This document shows, one piece after another, positions 1 to 5,939 of a DNA stretch of 6,267 bases. Under the pieces are notes generated by a model that had not been told where the DNA came from, ran no database searches, and saw nothing but the letters and a program-made list of their open reading frames with translations. Position 1 is the stretch's first letter. Each line of letters starts with the position of its first letter. The stretch comes from Actinomycetota bacterium (GTDB lineage Bacteria > Actinomycetota > Acidimicrobiia > IMCC26256), in the NCBI GenBank assembly GCA_009702955.1, contig WLHA01000081.1, forward strand, positions 1 to 6,267, given 5' to 3'. A program made the position numbers and the translations under genes.

Positions 1-458
1 ACCCAAGTTGTATAGATAAAGAGCCCCATAACGATTGATGGGACACCGGTCATTACTTCAGCAAGGAATCGAATGGCCTTTGTAATTCTGCGTTTCGCTC
101 CATACTCGTTCAAGTAAATGCCTCCGAGTATCCCGAGAGGCACTGCCATAAGCATTGCGGCTCCAGTGATTAGGAGTGTTCCGACAATTGCGGGCCCTAC
201 TCCGCCGCCAGGAGCGCGAGTAACGATTGGTATGTCATCAGTTAAGAAAGAAACGCTCATTACCTTCATGCCGCGAGTCACTACGTAGCCGATTACTAGC
301 GTGAGCGGTACCACTATCGATACAAACGCAATTACGAATAGTGCATGCACTAGAAAGTTGATCGCCTGTCGTTGGCGGCCGGACCTTGAGCGGGTAATGG
401 AGTAACGAGGCTCTGCGTCTAGGTCAGGCGCTCCGTCCCTCAGATCAATAGTCGTCAT
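1..458 (-). CDS. pstA: Phosphate ABC transporter permease PstA, N-terminal part (runs off left edge)
   Basis: This is one of the two membrane subunits of the PstSCAB phosphate importer. It would pair with PstC in the cytoplasmic membrane and couple to the ATPase PstB. The first 152 codons are present, roughly half of a usual PstA. The ATG at 458-456 overlaps the pstC stop as ATGA, which indicates translational coupling. The N-terminus (residues 1-32) is polar and arginine-rich. A first membrane segment lies at about 33-60, a second at about 88-117, and a third begins near 130. Family-typical stretches are GGVGPAIVGTL (about 85-95), LGILGGIYLNEY (about 108-119) and MTGVPSIVMGLFIY (about 135-149). 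The EAA loop that contacts PstB lies beyond the edge. No frameshift or internal stop was seen. The assignment rests on these motifs and on pstS and pstC lying directly upstream. Confidence 0.95.
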   Translation of the reverse strand, partial: MTTIDLRDGAPDLDAEPRYSITRSRSGRQRQAINFLVHALFVIAFVSIVVPLTLVIGYVVTRGMKVMSVSFLTDDIPIVTRAPGGGVGPAIVGTLLITGAAMLMAVPLGILGGIYLNEYGAKRRITKAIRFLAEVMTGVPSIVMGLFIYTTW

Positions 459-1447
459 ACAGACTCAGCCCCGATGCGCCGCTCAGCGCGTGAAATAATC
501 GCACGAGCAAATGCTGAGATTAAGAGTGTGATGACGAAGAGAAGTACGCCCATACCAATCAATGCAGCCTGGTAAGTGCCGGTCGACTCGCCGAATTGAT
601 TTGCTATTACTGCAGAGAGCGCATCGCCTGAGCTAAAGAGTCGTTGGGTGATCTGTGGTGAGGATCCGATCACAAGAGCAACGGCGATGGTCTCCCCGAT
701 CGCCCGTCCGAACCCGAGCAGTACCCCAGCGACAATCCCGCTGCGGCTAAATGGCAGGACCGATCCTCTAATCATCTCCCAATTAGTGGCGCCGAGCGCA
801 TATGCAGCGTCCTTCTGCGCACGCGGGACTGTTGCAAAAGTCTCTCTGGTGATCGAGGTAATAATCGGCGTAATCATTATCGCCAAGATCAACCCCGCAG
901 TGAAGAATGACCTGCCGCTGATAGGTGCGCCACTAAATACTGTTCGAAGAACAGGTACGCCAGAGAGCGCAGATGAAATATTTGTGTAGACGCCCGTTAT
1001 CGCTGGGGCCACAACCAGGATTCCCCAAAGCCCAAAAACAACTGATGGCACCGAGGATAAAAGGTCTATGAGCATCACGACTCCAGCGCGCAGTCGCTTA
1101 GGCACCATCTCAGTCACGAAGAGCGCAACCCCGATGCTTACCGGGACCGCTATCAGCAGAGCAATCGCAGAGATGACAAGCGTGCCGTAGGTAAATGCAA
1201 GCGTTCCAAATGCCGCTCCTGCAACATCCCAAGTGCTTGAGGTGACGAAGGAGAGCCCCTCTTCAGCAAATGCTGGCCAGGCGTTACGCGTTGTTGTTAC
1301 GAGAATGAGGCCAAGTATGAGGAGAACAACTCCAGCGGCCAAGGCCGCCGCGCTCCGGAATACCGAATCAGTTCGCCGACCAGGAGGGCTCTCGCCCGCG
1401 AGAAGGGAGACTGACCCTGACCTCACCTCGTTATCAACAAGCGTCAC
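455..1447 (-). CDS. pstC: Phosphate ABC transporter permease PstC
   Basis: This is the second membrane subunit of the Pst phosphate importer. The product has 330 residues, full length for the family. The N-terminal tail (1-30) is cytoplasmic. Hydrophobic segments lie near residues 33-52, 83-112, 121-148, 180-200, 237-260 and 295-318, matching the six-helix plan. The EAA loop that docks on PstB is clear at about 207-231 (VPRAQKDAAYALGATNWEMI). SSVPSVVFGLWGI (131-143) and FGRAIGETIAVALV (246-259) are PstC signatures. The start is GTG at 1447-1445. A GAGG element at 1459-1456, 8 nt away, supports it, and pstS ends 20 nt upstream. The gene is therefore expressed with pstS and is coupled downstream to pstA by a 4-nt overlap. 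Confidence 0.97.
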   Translation of the reverse strand: MTLVDNEVRSGSVSLLAGESPPGRRTDSVFRSAAALAAGVVLLILGLILVTTTRNAWPAFAEEGLSFVTSSTWDVAGAAFGTLAFTYGTLVISAIALLIAVPVSIGVALFVTEMVPKRLRAGVVMLIDLLSSVPSVVFGLWGILVVAPAITGVYTNISSALSGVPVLRTVFSGAPISGRSFFTAGLILAIMITPIITSITRETFATVPRAQKDAAYALGATNWEMIRGSVLPFSRSGIVAGVLLGFGRAIGETIAVALVIGSSPQITQRLFSSGDALSAVIANQFGESTGTYQAALIGMGVLLFVITLLISAFARAIISRAERRIGAESV

Positions 1448-1467
1448 TTAGAGCGCCTCAAGTTTTG

Positions 1468-2565
1468 TTAGCCGACCTTTACCATCTTGAGTTGTGCAAT
1501 AGCTGCGCTCAAAATCTTGGCGGGCAAACGGGCAAAGCCTGAGTAACCTGCGAGGTCCTGTCCATCGGTAAGCACGTACTTAACGAATCCCTTTACCGCA
1601 TTGCCCTTTGCGGCGTCTCCGTAAGTGGTTGAAATGAGCATGTACGTAGGAGCAGTAATCGCGTATGAAGTTGCACCTAGGGCGTCAAGCGGGTCGTAGG
1701 TGAGATCGGCATTGAGGGTTGCCCCTGCAACTGCAGCCGATGCTCCCGAGAGACTTGCCGCAACAAACTTGCCGTCCTTGTTCTTGATAGCAGCCGACTT
1801 GAGACCAGCAAAATCTGCGTCTGAGAAGTCAACATACCCAATGGATCCCTGGGTTGACTCGATGATCTGGGCGACACCGGCGTTACCGTTTCCGGCCTGC
1901 TGACCTGCTGGCCAATTGACTACTTTGTCAGTGCCTAGGGTCCATGAAGTTGGTGCTGCTTTTGTGAGGTACTTCGTAAAGTTTGCAGTTGTACCCGACC
2001 CGTCTGCACGGTGCACTACAACAATGTCAGTTGCGGGGAGTGAGACACCCTTGTTTGTTGCGGTAATGAGCGGGTCGTTCCACTTAGAGACTGCGCCTCC
2101 AAAGATTCCTGCAACCGCCTCCGGAGTAAGCCGGAGACTCTTCACACCACTCAGGTTGAATGAAACCGTGATTGGCGCAGCGACTGTTGGGAAGTAAAGA
2201 AAAGGCGTCTTAAACTTCGCAGCATCCTCAGGCTTCACTGTGCTGTCGGAGCCTGCCCAGTCGACTAGCCCGGCTGCGAGGTCTGTCTGTCCTTTACCGG
2301 AGCCTCCACCTGCGTATGTCACAGTCACATCAGGCTGTACCGTCTGAAACTTCGCGATGGTTGTCTCGTAGAACGCCTGAGGGAAAGTAGCGCCAGATCC
2401 GTTCAGAGTTGCAGCGCTTAACTTTGTGCCTGCCGTAGTGCTAGTAGGTGAGCCCTTATCGCTGCTGCCTCCACCACATGCGCTGATAGCAAGAACCAAA
2501 GCGGCTGCGCTCGCAGTGAGTGCAACGCGGCTAGTTCCTCTGCGAGCAATTCTGGATTCATTCAT
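1468..2565 (-). CDS. pstS: Phosphate-binding lipoprotein PstS (ABC transporter substrate-binding protein)
   Basis: This protein captures inorganic phosphate at the outer face of the membrane and hands it to PstC/PstA. It has 365 residues. A basic n-region and hydrophobic stretch end in a lipobox (AISAC), so Cys30 should be lipidated. A Gly/Ser/Thr-rich linker (31-50) follows, as in actinobacterial PstS. Phosphate-loop motifs line up with those of E. coli PstS: GSGATFP (56-62), YAGGGSGKG (84-92), GSDS (105-108) and HRADGSGTT (185-193), with Arg186, Asp188, Ser190 and Thr192 as likely ligands. The ATG at 2565-2563 has a weak purine element (GAGAGG) 11 nt upstream. A second ATG 4 nt further on is out of frame. 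It is the first gene of the operon and is preceded by a PHO-box-like promoter. It ends with TAA, 20 nt before pstC. Confidence 0.97.
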   Translation of the reverse strand: MNESRIARRGTSRVALTASAAALVLAISACGGGSSDKGSPTSTTAGTKLSAATLNGSGATFPQAFYETTIAKFQTVQPDVTVTYAGGGSGKGQTDLAAGLVDWAGSDSTVKPEDAAKFKTPFLYFPTVAAPITVSFNLSGVKSLRLTPEAVAGIFGGAVSKWNDPLITATNKGVSLPATDIVVVHRADGSGTTANFTKYLTKAAPTSWTLGTDKVVNWPAGQQAGNGNAGVAQIIESTQGSIGYVDFSDADFAGLKSAAIKNKDGKFVAASLSGASAAVAGATLNADLTYDPLDALGATSYAITAPTYMLISTTYGDAAKGNAVKGFVKYVLTDGQDLAGYSGFARLPAKILSAAIAQLKMVKVG

Positions 2566-2634
2566 TTAGACGTAGGCCTCTCGTGATAGTTAAAGGGCAC
2601 CGAAGGCGATCCCCGGCTCTTGCTGCAGGTACCG

Positions 2635-2685
2635 TAGATAGCTCGGCTTTCCCATCCGTTACTCTTAGGTAAACGAAACGTGAAC
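2635..2685 (-). promoter_or_regulatory. Candidate pstS promoter with PHO-box-like direct repeats
   Basis: On the minus strand GTTCACGTTTC (2685-2675) is followed directly by GTTTACCTAAG (2674-2664), an 11-bp head-to-tail repeat. A poor third unit (AGTAACGGATG) continues to 2653. Twelve nt further on is TATCTA (2640-2635), a plausible -10. The unit matches the GTTCA core of the 11-nt direct-repeat units bound by actinobacterial PhoP/RegX3-type regulators, and the repeats point toward pstS. The spacing to the -10 resembles known pho promoters, where the box replaces the -35. The repeats are seen directly. The regulator and -10 are inferred. Confidence 0.6.
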
Positions 2686-2799
2686 AAAGGGCAAATGCGC
2701 GGGGTTACAGCCCCAAACTCCAGACCAATTTCCCTGTCACCTGCACTCTGGAATGGGGAAAACGGTAAAAACCCCTAAATGGGCCCACTAGTGAGGGGA

Positions 2800-2832
2800 G
2801 TTCTGTGAGCTCATAATGAACGTAGGGTGAAC
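2800..2832 (-). promoter_or_regulatory. PHO-box-like triple 11-bp direct repeat
   Basis: Reading the minus strand, three abutting 11-mers begin GTTCACCC (2832-2822), GTTCATTA (2821-2811) and GCTCACAG (2810-2800). They share the core G-T/C-TCA at exact 11-bp spacing, the layout of the PhoP direct-repeat units known from Streptomyces. It lies about 235 nt before the pstS start and about 145 nt before the phoU start. It could act on phoU, or as an upstream site for the pst operon. Assignment to a phosphate two-component regulator rests on motif plus gene context. Confidence 0.65.
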
Positions 2833-2881
2833 CCTTAGCGCTGAGAGGCGGAGCGACTCTAGGTTTAAGGCCATACTCCTA

Positions 2882-2929
2882 AAAGCCCATCCTCACTAAA
2901 GCCCATCCTCACTAAAGCCCATCCTCACC
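2882..2929 (+). repeat. Tandem repeat, 3 x 16 bp, in front of phoU
   Basis: The unit AAAGCCCATCCTCACT occurs three times head to tail (2882-2897, 2898-2913, 2914-2929). Only the last base of copy 3 differs. It lies 49 nt upstream of the phoU start and is probably inside its leader RNA. Near-identity of copies suggests recent slippage duplication. Confidence 0.95.
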
Positions 2930-2957
2930 AAGACGCCTCGACCAAGACGCCTCCACC
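2930..2957 (+). repeat. Tandem repeat, 2 x 14 bp, in front of phoU
   Basis: The unit AAGACGCCTCGACC (2930-2943) is repeated with one change at 2944-2957. It directly continues the 16-bp array, and its AAG...CCTC.ACC pattern resembles a degenerate version of that unit. It ends 8 nt before the phoU AGGAG ribosome binding site. Confidence 0.85.
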
Positions 2958-2977
2958 AAAAACCCAGGAGATCCAAC

Positions 2978-3679
2978 GTGACCGACAAATTGGCCCCACC
3001 TAACAGCGAGTCCGGGGCACGGCGCACCCTCCAGGACGAGCTTGCCGATGTACGAACCGACATCATCCGCATGGCCGCTCTCACTACCGAGGCGATTACC
3101 GCAGGGACTCAGGCCTTCTTAGGAGGAGACCCCTCCGCTGCAGAGATCGTCATCGATGGCGACGACGCAATCGACGACCTTTACCACCGAATTGATGACC
3201 AACTGCTGCTTGTACTCGCGAGACAATCCCCGGTTGCAGCCGACCTACGCGCCGTAATTACGACGATGAGGATTAGTCACGAACTAGAGCGCACCGCGGA
3301 TCTCGTTGTGAACGTAGCCAAAGCCACAAGGCGGCTCTACCCTCATACGCTCGACCCTCGAGTGCGCGGAATCATTGACCAAATGGGGCAGCAGGCCGTG
3401 AGTCAGACCCGTGTCGCGATTGACGCCTTCGCAGATCGCGACCCAACATGGGCCGGAGCACTTACCGATATGGATGATGCGATGGATGACTTAACTAAGA
3501 GCCTTTTCAGGCACATCCTCGCCGACACGACAGGTGACGAGGCCTCGGTGCTTCGGGCTGTTCAGGTTGCTTTAGTAGGTCGTCACTACGAGCGTATGGC
3601 CGACCACGCGGTAACTATCGCGGAGCGGGTTGAGTTCATGGTGACAGGAAACCACCCTGACAAGAACGAGCAGAAGTAG
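2978..3679 (+). CDS. phoU: Phosphate signalling protein PhoU
   Basis: PhoU links the activity of the Pst transporter to the sensor kinase of the phosphate two-component system, keeping the regulon off when phosphate is plentiful. The product has 233 residues, close to the usual size. It shows the expected two copies of a three-helix unit. The first contains DDLYHRIDDQLLLVLARQSP then VAADLRAV, and ELERTADLVVNVA with Glu104/Asp108. The second contains DAMDDLTKSLFRHIL and HYERMADHAVTIAERV with Glu205/Asp209. These E-xxx-D motifs are the metal-binding sites of the family. The GTG start at 2978 is fixed by AGGAG at 2966-2970, 7 nt upstream. Unlike the common pstSCAB-phoU order, the gene is divergent from pst. 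Confidence 0.97.
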   Translation: MTDKLAPPNSESGARRTLQDELADVRTDIIRMAALTTEAITAGTQAFLGGDPSAAEIVIDGDDAIDDLYHRIDDQLLLVLARQSPVAADLRAVITTMRISHELERTADLVVNVAKATRRLYPHTLDPRVRGIIDQMGQQAVSQTRVAIDAFADRDPTWAGALTDMDDAMDDLTKSLFRHILADTTGDEASVLRAVQVALVGRHYERMADHAVTIAERVEFMVTGNHPDKNEQK

Positions 3680-3736
3680 CGACTCGCACCGCCATAATTA
3701 CTCTCGAGCACTAATTAGAACTACGAATTAACTCGG

Positions 3737-3762
3737 ACTGGTTCGAGTCTTCGCGAACCAGT
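3737..3762. terminator. Inverted repeat between convergent genes, possible bidirectional terminator
   Basis: ACTGGTTCG (3737-3745) and CGAACCAGT (3754-3762) form a perfect 9-bp stem with an 8-nt loop. It lies 57 nt after the phoU stop and 16 nt after the end of the small minus-strand gene, where a shared terminator is expected. No run of T follows on either strand, so intrinsic termination would be weak. A second weak symmetry, TAATTA at 3695-3700 and 3712-3717, lies between it and phoU. Confidence 0.55.
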
Positions 3763-3778
3763 GCCACTCGTTAGAGAG

Positions 3779-4048
3779 TTAGTTCTCCTCGTACCCAAGA
3801 TCCCACTGAAGGATCAAGCGCTCGCGCTCTGCATCTCGAACAACGCGCTCGCGGTTACGTCTGCACTGGGGGTCGTGTGGGGGAAGAAGCTGCAGGCGAG
3901 CAAGCGCGCGCTGGCGAAACTCGCTGATGGTGCGGCTATCGCCGAAGACCTCAACAACTTCCCAGTGCGGTGCAACTGGTCCCAAGTAGACGACGCGAAC
4001 GTGCCCTACCGGTTGAGACTGCTCGACTTGATCCTGATCCATAGCCAT
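3779..4048 (-). CDS. Small hypothetical protein, 89 aa
   Basis: I do not recognise this family. The ATG at 4048-4046 has GGGAG (4062-4058) 9 nt upstream, and a second in-frame ATG follows two codons later. The TAA stop is at 3781-3779. The protein is soluble, with no signal peptide or membrane segment. Residues 1-15 are polar and Gln/Asp-rich. A likely beta stretch contains VRVVYLGPVAPHWEVVEVFG (17-36). A helix at about 39-55 follows, then an Arg/Glu-rich helix (about 60-80, RRNRERVVRDAERERL) with one Cys (62). Codon choice resembles neighbouring genes. The opposite strand is also open over this span but lacks a ribosome binding site. The gene runs in the same direction as htrA, 224 nt downstream of it, and converges with phoU. 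It is probably real, with function unknown. Confidence 0.65.
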   Translation of the reverse strand: MAMDQDQVEQSQPVGHVRVVYLGPVAPHWEVVEVFGDSRTISEFRQRALARLQLLPPHDPQCRRNRERVVRDAERERLILQWDLGYEEN

Positions 4049-4229
4049 ATTCGCTAGCTCCCGCTTTAGTTATCTCTGAGACTGGCAACAGCCCGCTTCT
4101 CCCCTCACCCTATGCGCTCGCAGGGTTGCTCCCCTATGTCGGGCACTCCCAAAAGATGAGAGGCGTTCAAATCCAGAGAGATTTAGGGGGATCAGGGGCT
4201 GAGCCAACCAAAGGAGGAATGCTTCGCGG

Positions 4230-4261
4230 GCGCCACCGTTTTAGAGCGCCACCGTTTTAGA
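4230..4261. repeat. Tandem repeat, 2 x 16 bp, just after the protease gene
   Basis: GCGCCACCGTTTTAGA is present twice without mismatch (4230-4245 and 4246-4261), starting 11 nt beyond the stop of the minus-strand protease gene. It is a perfect duplication and so looks recent. It has no dyad that would form a strong hairpin by itself. The rest of 4049-4272 shows no gene or clear promoter. Confidence 0.95.
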
Positions 4262-4272
4262 GCAGACCATTC

Positions 4273-5751
4273 TTAGCCAATTTCGCTCAGCGGAACCGCC
4301 CCGAGCCTCACCTCAATGACCTTGCGAGCTCCATCTCTCTCAACAGTGATCTTTAGCGTCGCCCCTGGGCTCTGCCCACGAATAGCGGAGCCAACATCAT
4401 CTGCTCTTCGAACCTCGTTAGAGCCGACCGCAACGATTACGTCATTGACCTTGAGACCTGCATCTGCGGCTCCAGTCCCTGGGGTCACCTTGACGATGAC
4501 CGCACCTGTCTGAGTTACAAGATTGAGGTCCTTCGCTATGGCAGGGGTCACCGTCTTACTTTGAATTCCAAGGTATGCGAGCTCAATATCCTTACCTGCT
4601 CGGAGTTGATCAATTATCGGACGAGCAGAGTCAATAGCGATTGCAAAACCAACATTCTGCGAGTCGCCGGGATCTGCAATAGCGGTATTGATACCGATTA
4701 CCTCGCCCCGTGAGTTAAGAAGTGGACCCCCTGAGTTACCCGGGTTGATCGCAGCATCGGTCTGGAGCATGTTCAAGAGACTCGTACTTGCACTTGTTGA
4801 GACGGTTCGACCCTTCGCTGAGATGATTCCGCGCGTCACACTTAGAGTTCCATCGAGGGCGAGAGCATTGCCGATTGCGACGACATCATCACCGACAACT
4901 AGTTCATCGCTGCTGCCGAGTCGAGCGATCGGGAGGCCTGAGACATTCGCGGCCTGTACTACTGCTAGGTCTAGCTCCGGGCTGCTCCCGAGAACTGTTG
5001 CCTTACGAACAGTGCCATCATTAAAGACAACCTCAATACGCCCGCTCGCACCCTCAATGACGTGGCTGTTGGTGACGATGACGCCGTCGGAAGAAATTAC
5101 AAAACCAGTGCCCTCGCCACCAGAGGATGGCCCTCTCCCCGTGAATAGTCCTTCGTCAACTGCAGCGCCGGTGCGTATCGCTACCACGGCAGGCTCTACA
5201 CGCCCGATGAGGCTCTGGATGTCTTGGGCAATAGCTAGGCGAGATGTATTGCGTACCTCAGTGACCACCGGATTTGGCTGAGCGATTATCTGTGTATCTC
5301 CGCGCGAGACAAGTGCTGCTACTCCGCCGCCTACCGCTCCACCAATAAGCGCGCCGATCGCTATCCCTGCAACAAACTGGCGCCCACGCCCAGCCGAAGA
5401 TCGAGCGTTGTTGGGGACCGGCGTTACTGGATCTGTTGGTGGGGAGGCCGCATTCTCGGAGGTAGCGCGATAGGACCCCGAGTTATAAGACTCCGAGTTA
5501 TAAGACCCCGAGTTATAAGACCCCGAGTTATAAGACCCCGAGTTATAAGACCCCGAGTTATAAGACCCTGCAGCGATAGGCGGAGCCCATTTGTCACGCT
5601 CGAAGACTGGGGCCTGCTCGGTGTCGTCCACTCCTTGTGAGTTGTCATCCTCAACCGTCCAACCTTCGTCGTTCTCCGGAGCGCCGTCCGTCTCCGAGGG
5701 GTCAAAATTTGTAGGACTGTTGGAGATTGTCTCATCGAAGTCAGCGCTCAT
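4273..5751 (-). CDS. htrA: HtrA/DegP-family membrane-anchored serine protease with one PDZ domain (PepD-like)
   Basis: This is a quality-control protease expected to degrade or refold damaged proteins outside the cytoplasmic membrane. The product has 492 residues. Residues 1-60 are acidic and disordered. Residues 62-94 carry six GSYNS units (one ESYNS) plus a partial seventh. Residues 95-125 are Pro/Ser-rich, ending in basic GRGRQ. A Gly/Ala-rich membrane helix lies at about 126-148, so the tail is cytoplasmic and the protease domain outside. The trypsin-like domain has His230 (VTNSHV), Asp261 (ELDLAVV) and Ser340 (NPGNSGGP), an intact triad. A C-terminal PDZ domain spans about 392-485 (YLGIQ, GAVIVKVTPGTGAADAGL). 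The ATG at 5751 is fixed by GGAGG at 5762-5758, 6 nt away. The neighbouring kinase fragment upstream gives the mycobacterial mprB-pepD arrangement. The repeat tail is unusual for the family. Confidence 0.95.
   Translation of the reverse strand: MSADFDETISNSPTNFDPSETDGAPENDEGWTVEDDNSQGVDDTEQAPVFERDKWAPPIAAGSYNSGSYNSGSYNSGSYNSGSYNSESYNSGSYRATSENAASPPTDPVTPVPNNARSSAGRGRQFVAGIAIGALIGGAVGGGVAALVSRGDTQIIAQPNPVVTEVRNTSRLAIAQDIQSLIGRVEPAVVAIRTGAAVDEGLFTGRGPSSGGEGTGFVISSDGVIVTNSHVIEGASGRIEVVFNDGTVRKATVLGSSPELDLAVVQAANVSGLPIARLGSSDELVVGDDVVAIGNALALDGTLSVTRGIISAKGRTVSTSASTSLLNMLQTDAAINPGNSGGPLLNSRGEVIGINTAIADPGDSQNVGFAIAIDSARPIIDQLRAGKDIELAYLGIQSKTVTPAIAKDLNLVTQTGAVIVKVTPGTGAADAGLKVNDVIVAVGSNEVRRADDVGSAIRGQSPGATLKITVERDGARKVIEVRLGAVPLSEIG
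5470..5570 (-). repeat. Coding tandem repeat, 6 x 15 bp, encoding (GSYNS)n
   Basis: Six adjoining 15-bp units (plus strand AGTTATAAGACCCCG, 5481-5570) are followed by a partial unit down to 5470. The unit at 5481-5495 has one T in place of C, and the last unit also differs by one base near its end. Because 15 is a multiple of three, gain or loss of units keeps the protease in frame. It encodes about residues 62-94 of the protease, on the cytoplasmic side of the membrane anchor. The near-identity of codons across units indicates recent expansion rather than long selection on the protein alone. Confidence 0.97.
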
Positions 5752-5805
5752 TTGGATCCTCCATGTTGTTATCTAGTAATCGCGTTGCAGAATATTTACT
5801 TATTT

Positions 5806-5835
5806 GCTCTTAATCGTGATGTTCTTAATAGTGAT
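5806..5835 (-). repeat. Imperfect 15-bp direct repeat in the protease promoter region
   Basis: GCTCTTAATCGTGAT (5806-5820) is followed at once by GTTCTTAATAGTGAT (5821-5835), 13 of 15 bases identical. It lies 55-84 nt upstream of the protease start and overlaps the candidate -10 at 5825-5830. It may be an operator for a response regulator, which often bind direct repeats, or simply another slippage duplication. Confidence 0.6.
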
Positions 5836-5853
5836 GCTCTGTGTCTTTAGCAA
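5825..5853 (-). promoter_or_regulatory. Candidate housekeeping-type promoter for the protease gene
   Basis: On the minus strand TTGCTA (5853-5848) and TATTAA (5830-5825) are separated by 17 nt. Each matches 4 of 6 bases of the sigma-70 consensus. Transcription would start near 5818, giving a leader of about 65 nt before the GGAGG site. The surrounding stretch is AT-rich, as promoters often are. This is a motif match only. Confidence 0.35.
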
Positions 5854-5939
5854 TCTGTTATTTAGCGTGCAGTCCAAGTGCGCTCGTTCGCCCCGGCAAA
5901 TCAAAACTTTGGATTAGAGAATTATCCATCGAGGGACTC

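Larger units (their letters stand above)
2566..2977. other. Divergent intergenic region pstS / phoU
   Basis: This 412-nt stretch has no convincing gene. It is the control region between the minus-strand pst operon and plus-strand phoU. From left to right it contains the pstS leader, a candidate pstS promoter with two 11-bp repeats (2635-2685), a stretch with nothing assigned (about 2690-2799), a second and stronger set of 11-bp repeats (2800-2832), and a tandem-repeat block (2882-2957) just before the phoU ribosome binding site. For phoU, -10-like hexamers occur at 2860-2865 (TAGGTT) and 2872-2877 (CATACT). Neither has a good -35, so the phoU promoter is not placed. Confidence 0.8.

Noticed and set aside
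648..989. Plus-strand frames opposite pstC, pstS and the kinase (for example 648-989, 1916-2197, 5984-6175)
   Set aside because: All are antisense to well-supported genes and show no ribosome binding site or recognisable domain.
2735..2744. Single plus-strand TGTCACCTGC resembling one PHO-box unit facing phoU
   Set aside because: No matching unit occurs 11 bp before or after, so it does not make a box.
2882..2957. CRISPR-like array upstream of phoU
   Set aside because: The units abut with no spacers and are only 14-16 bp, so this is a simple tandem repeat.
3737..3765. tRNA-like TpsiC segment (GGTTCGAGTC)
   Set aside because: No acceptor, D or anticodon arms can be formed around it, and the symmetry is explained by the 9-bp dyad.
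3761..4057. Plus-strand open frame of 98 aa over the small hypothetical gene
   Set aside because: It starts at GTG without a ribosome binding site and begins inside the inverted repeat. The minus-strand frame has a clear GGGAG site and a more protein-like sequence.
4211..4260. Plus-strand AAAGGAGG followed by an ATG and a 13-codon frame
   Set aside because: Only about one base separates the GGAGG from the ATG, too close for initiation, and the frame runs through the tandem repeat with no protein character.
4688..5281. Long plus-strand open frame (197 aa) opposite the protease gene
   Set aside because: It lies antisense inside the HtrA gene, whose catalytic motifs are unmistakable. The antisense product is Ser/Thr/Pro-rich low-complexity, as expected from a shadow frame.
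5424..5735. Minus-strand 103-aa frame with LITRG repeats
   Set aside because: It is the other reading frame of the same 15-bp repeat inside the protease gene. The GSYNS frame joins to the membrane anchor and protease domain, this one does not.
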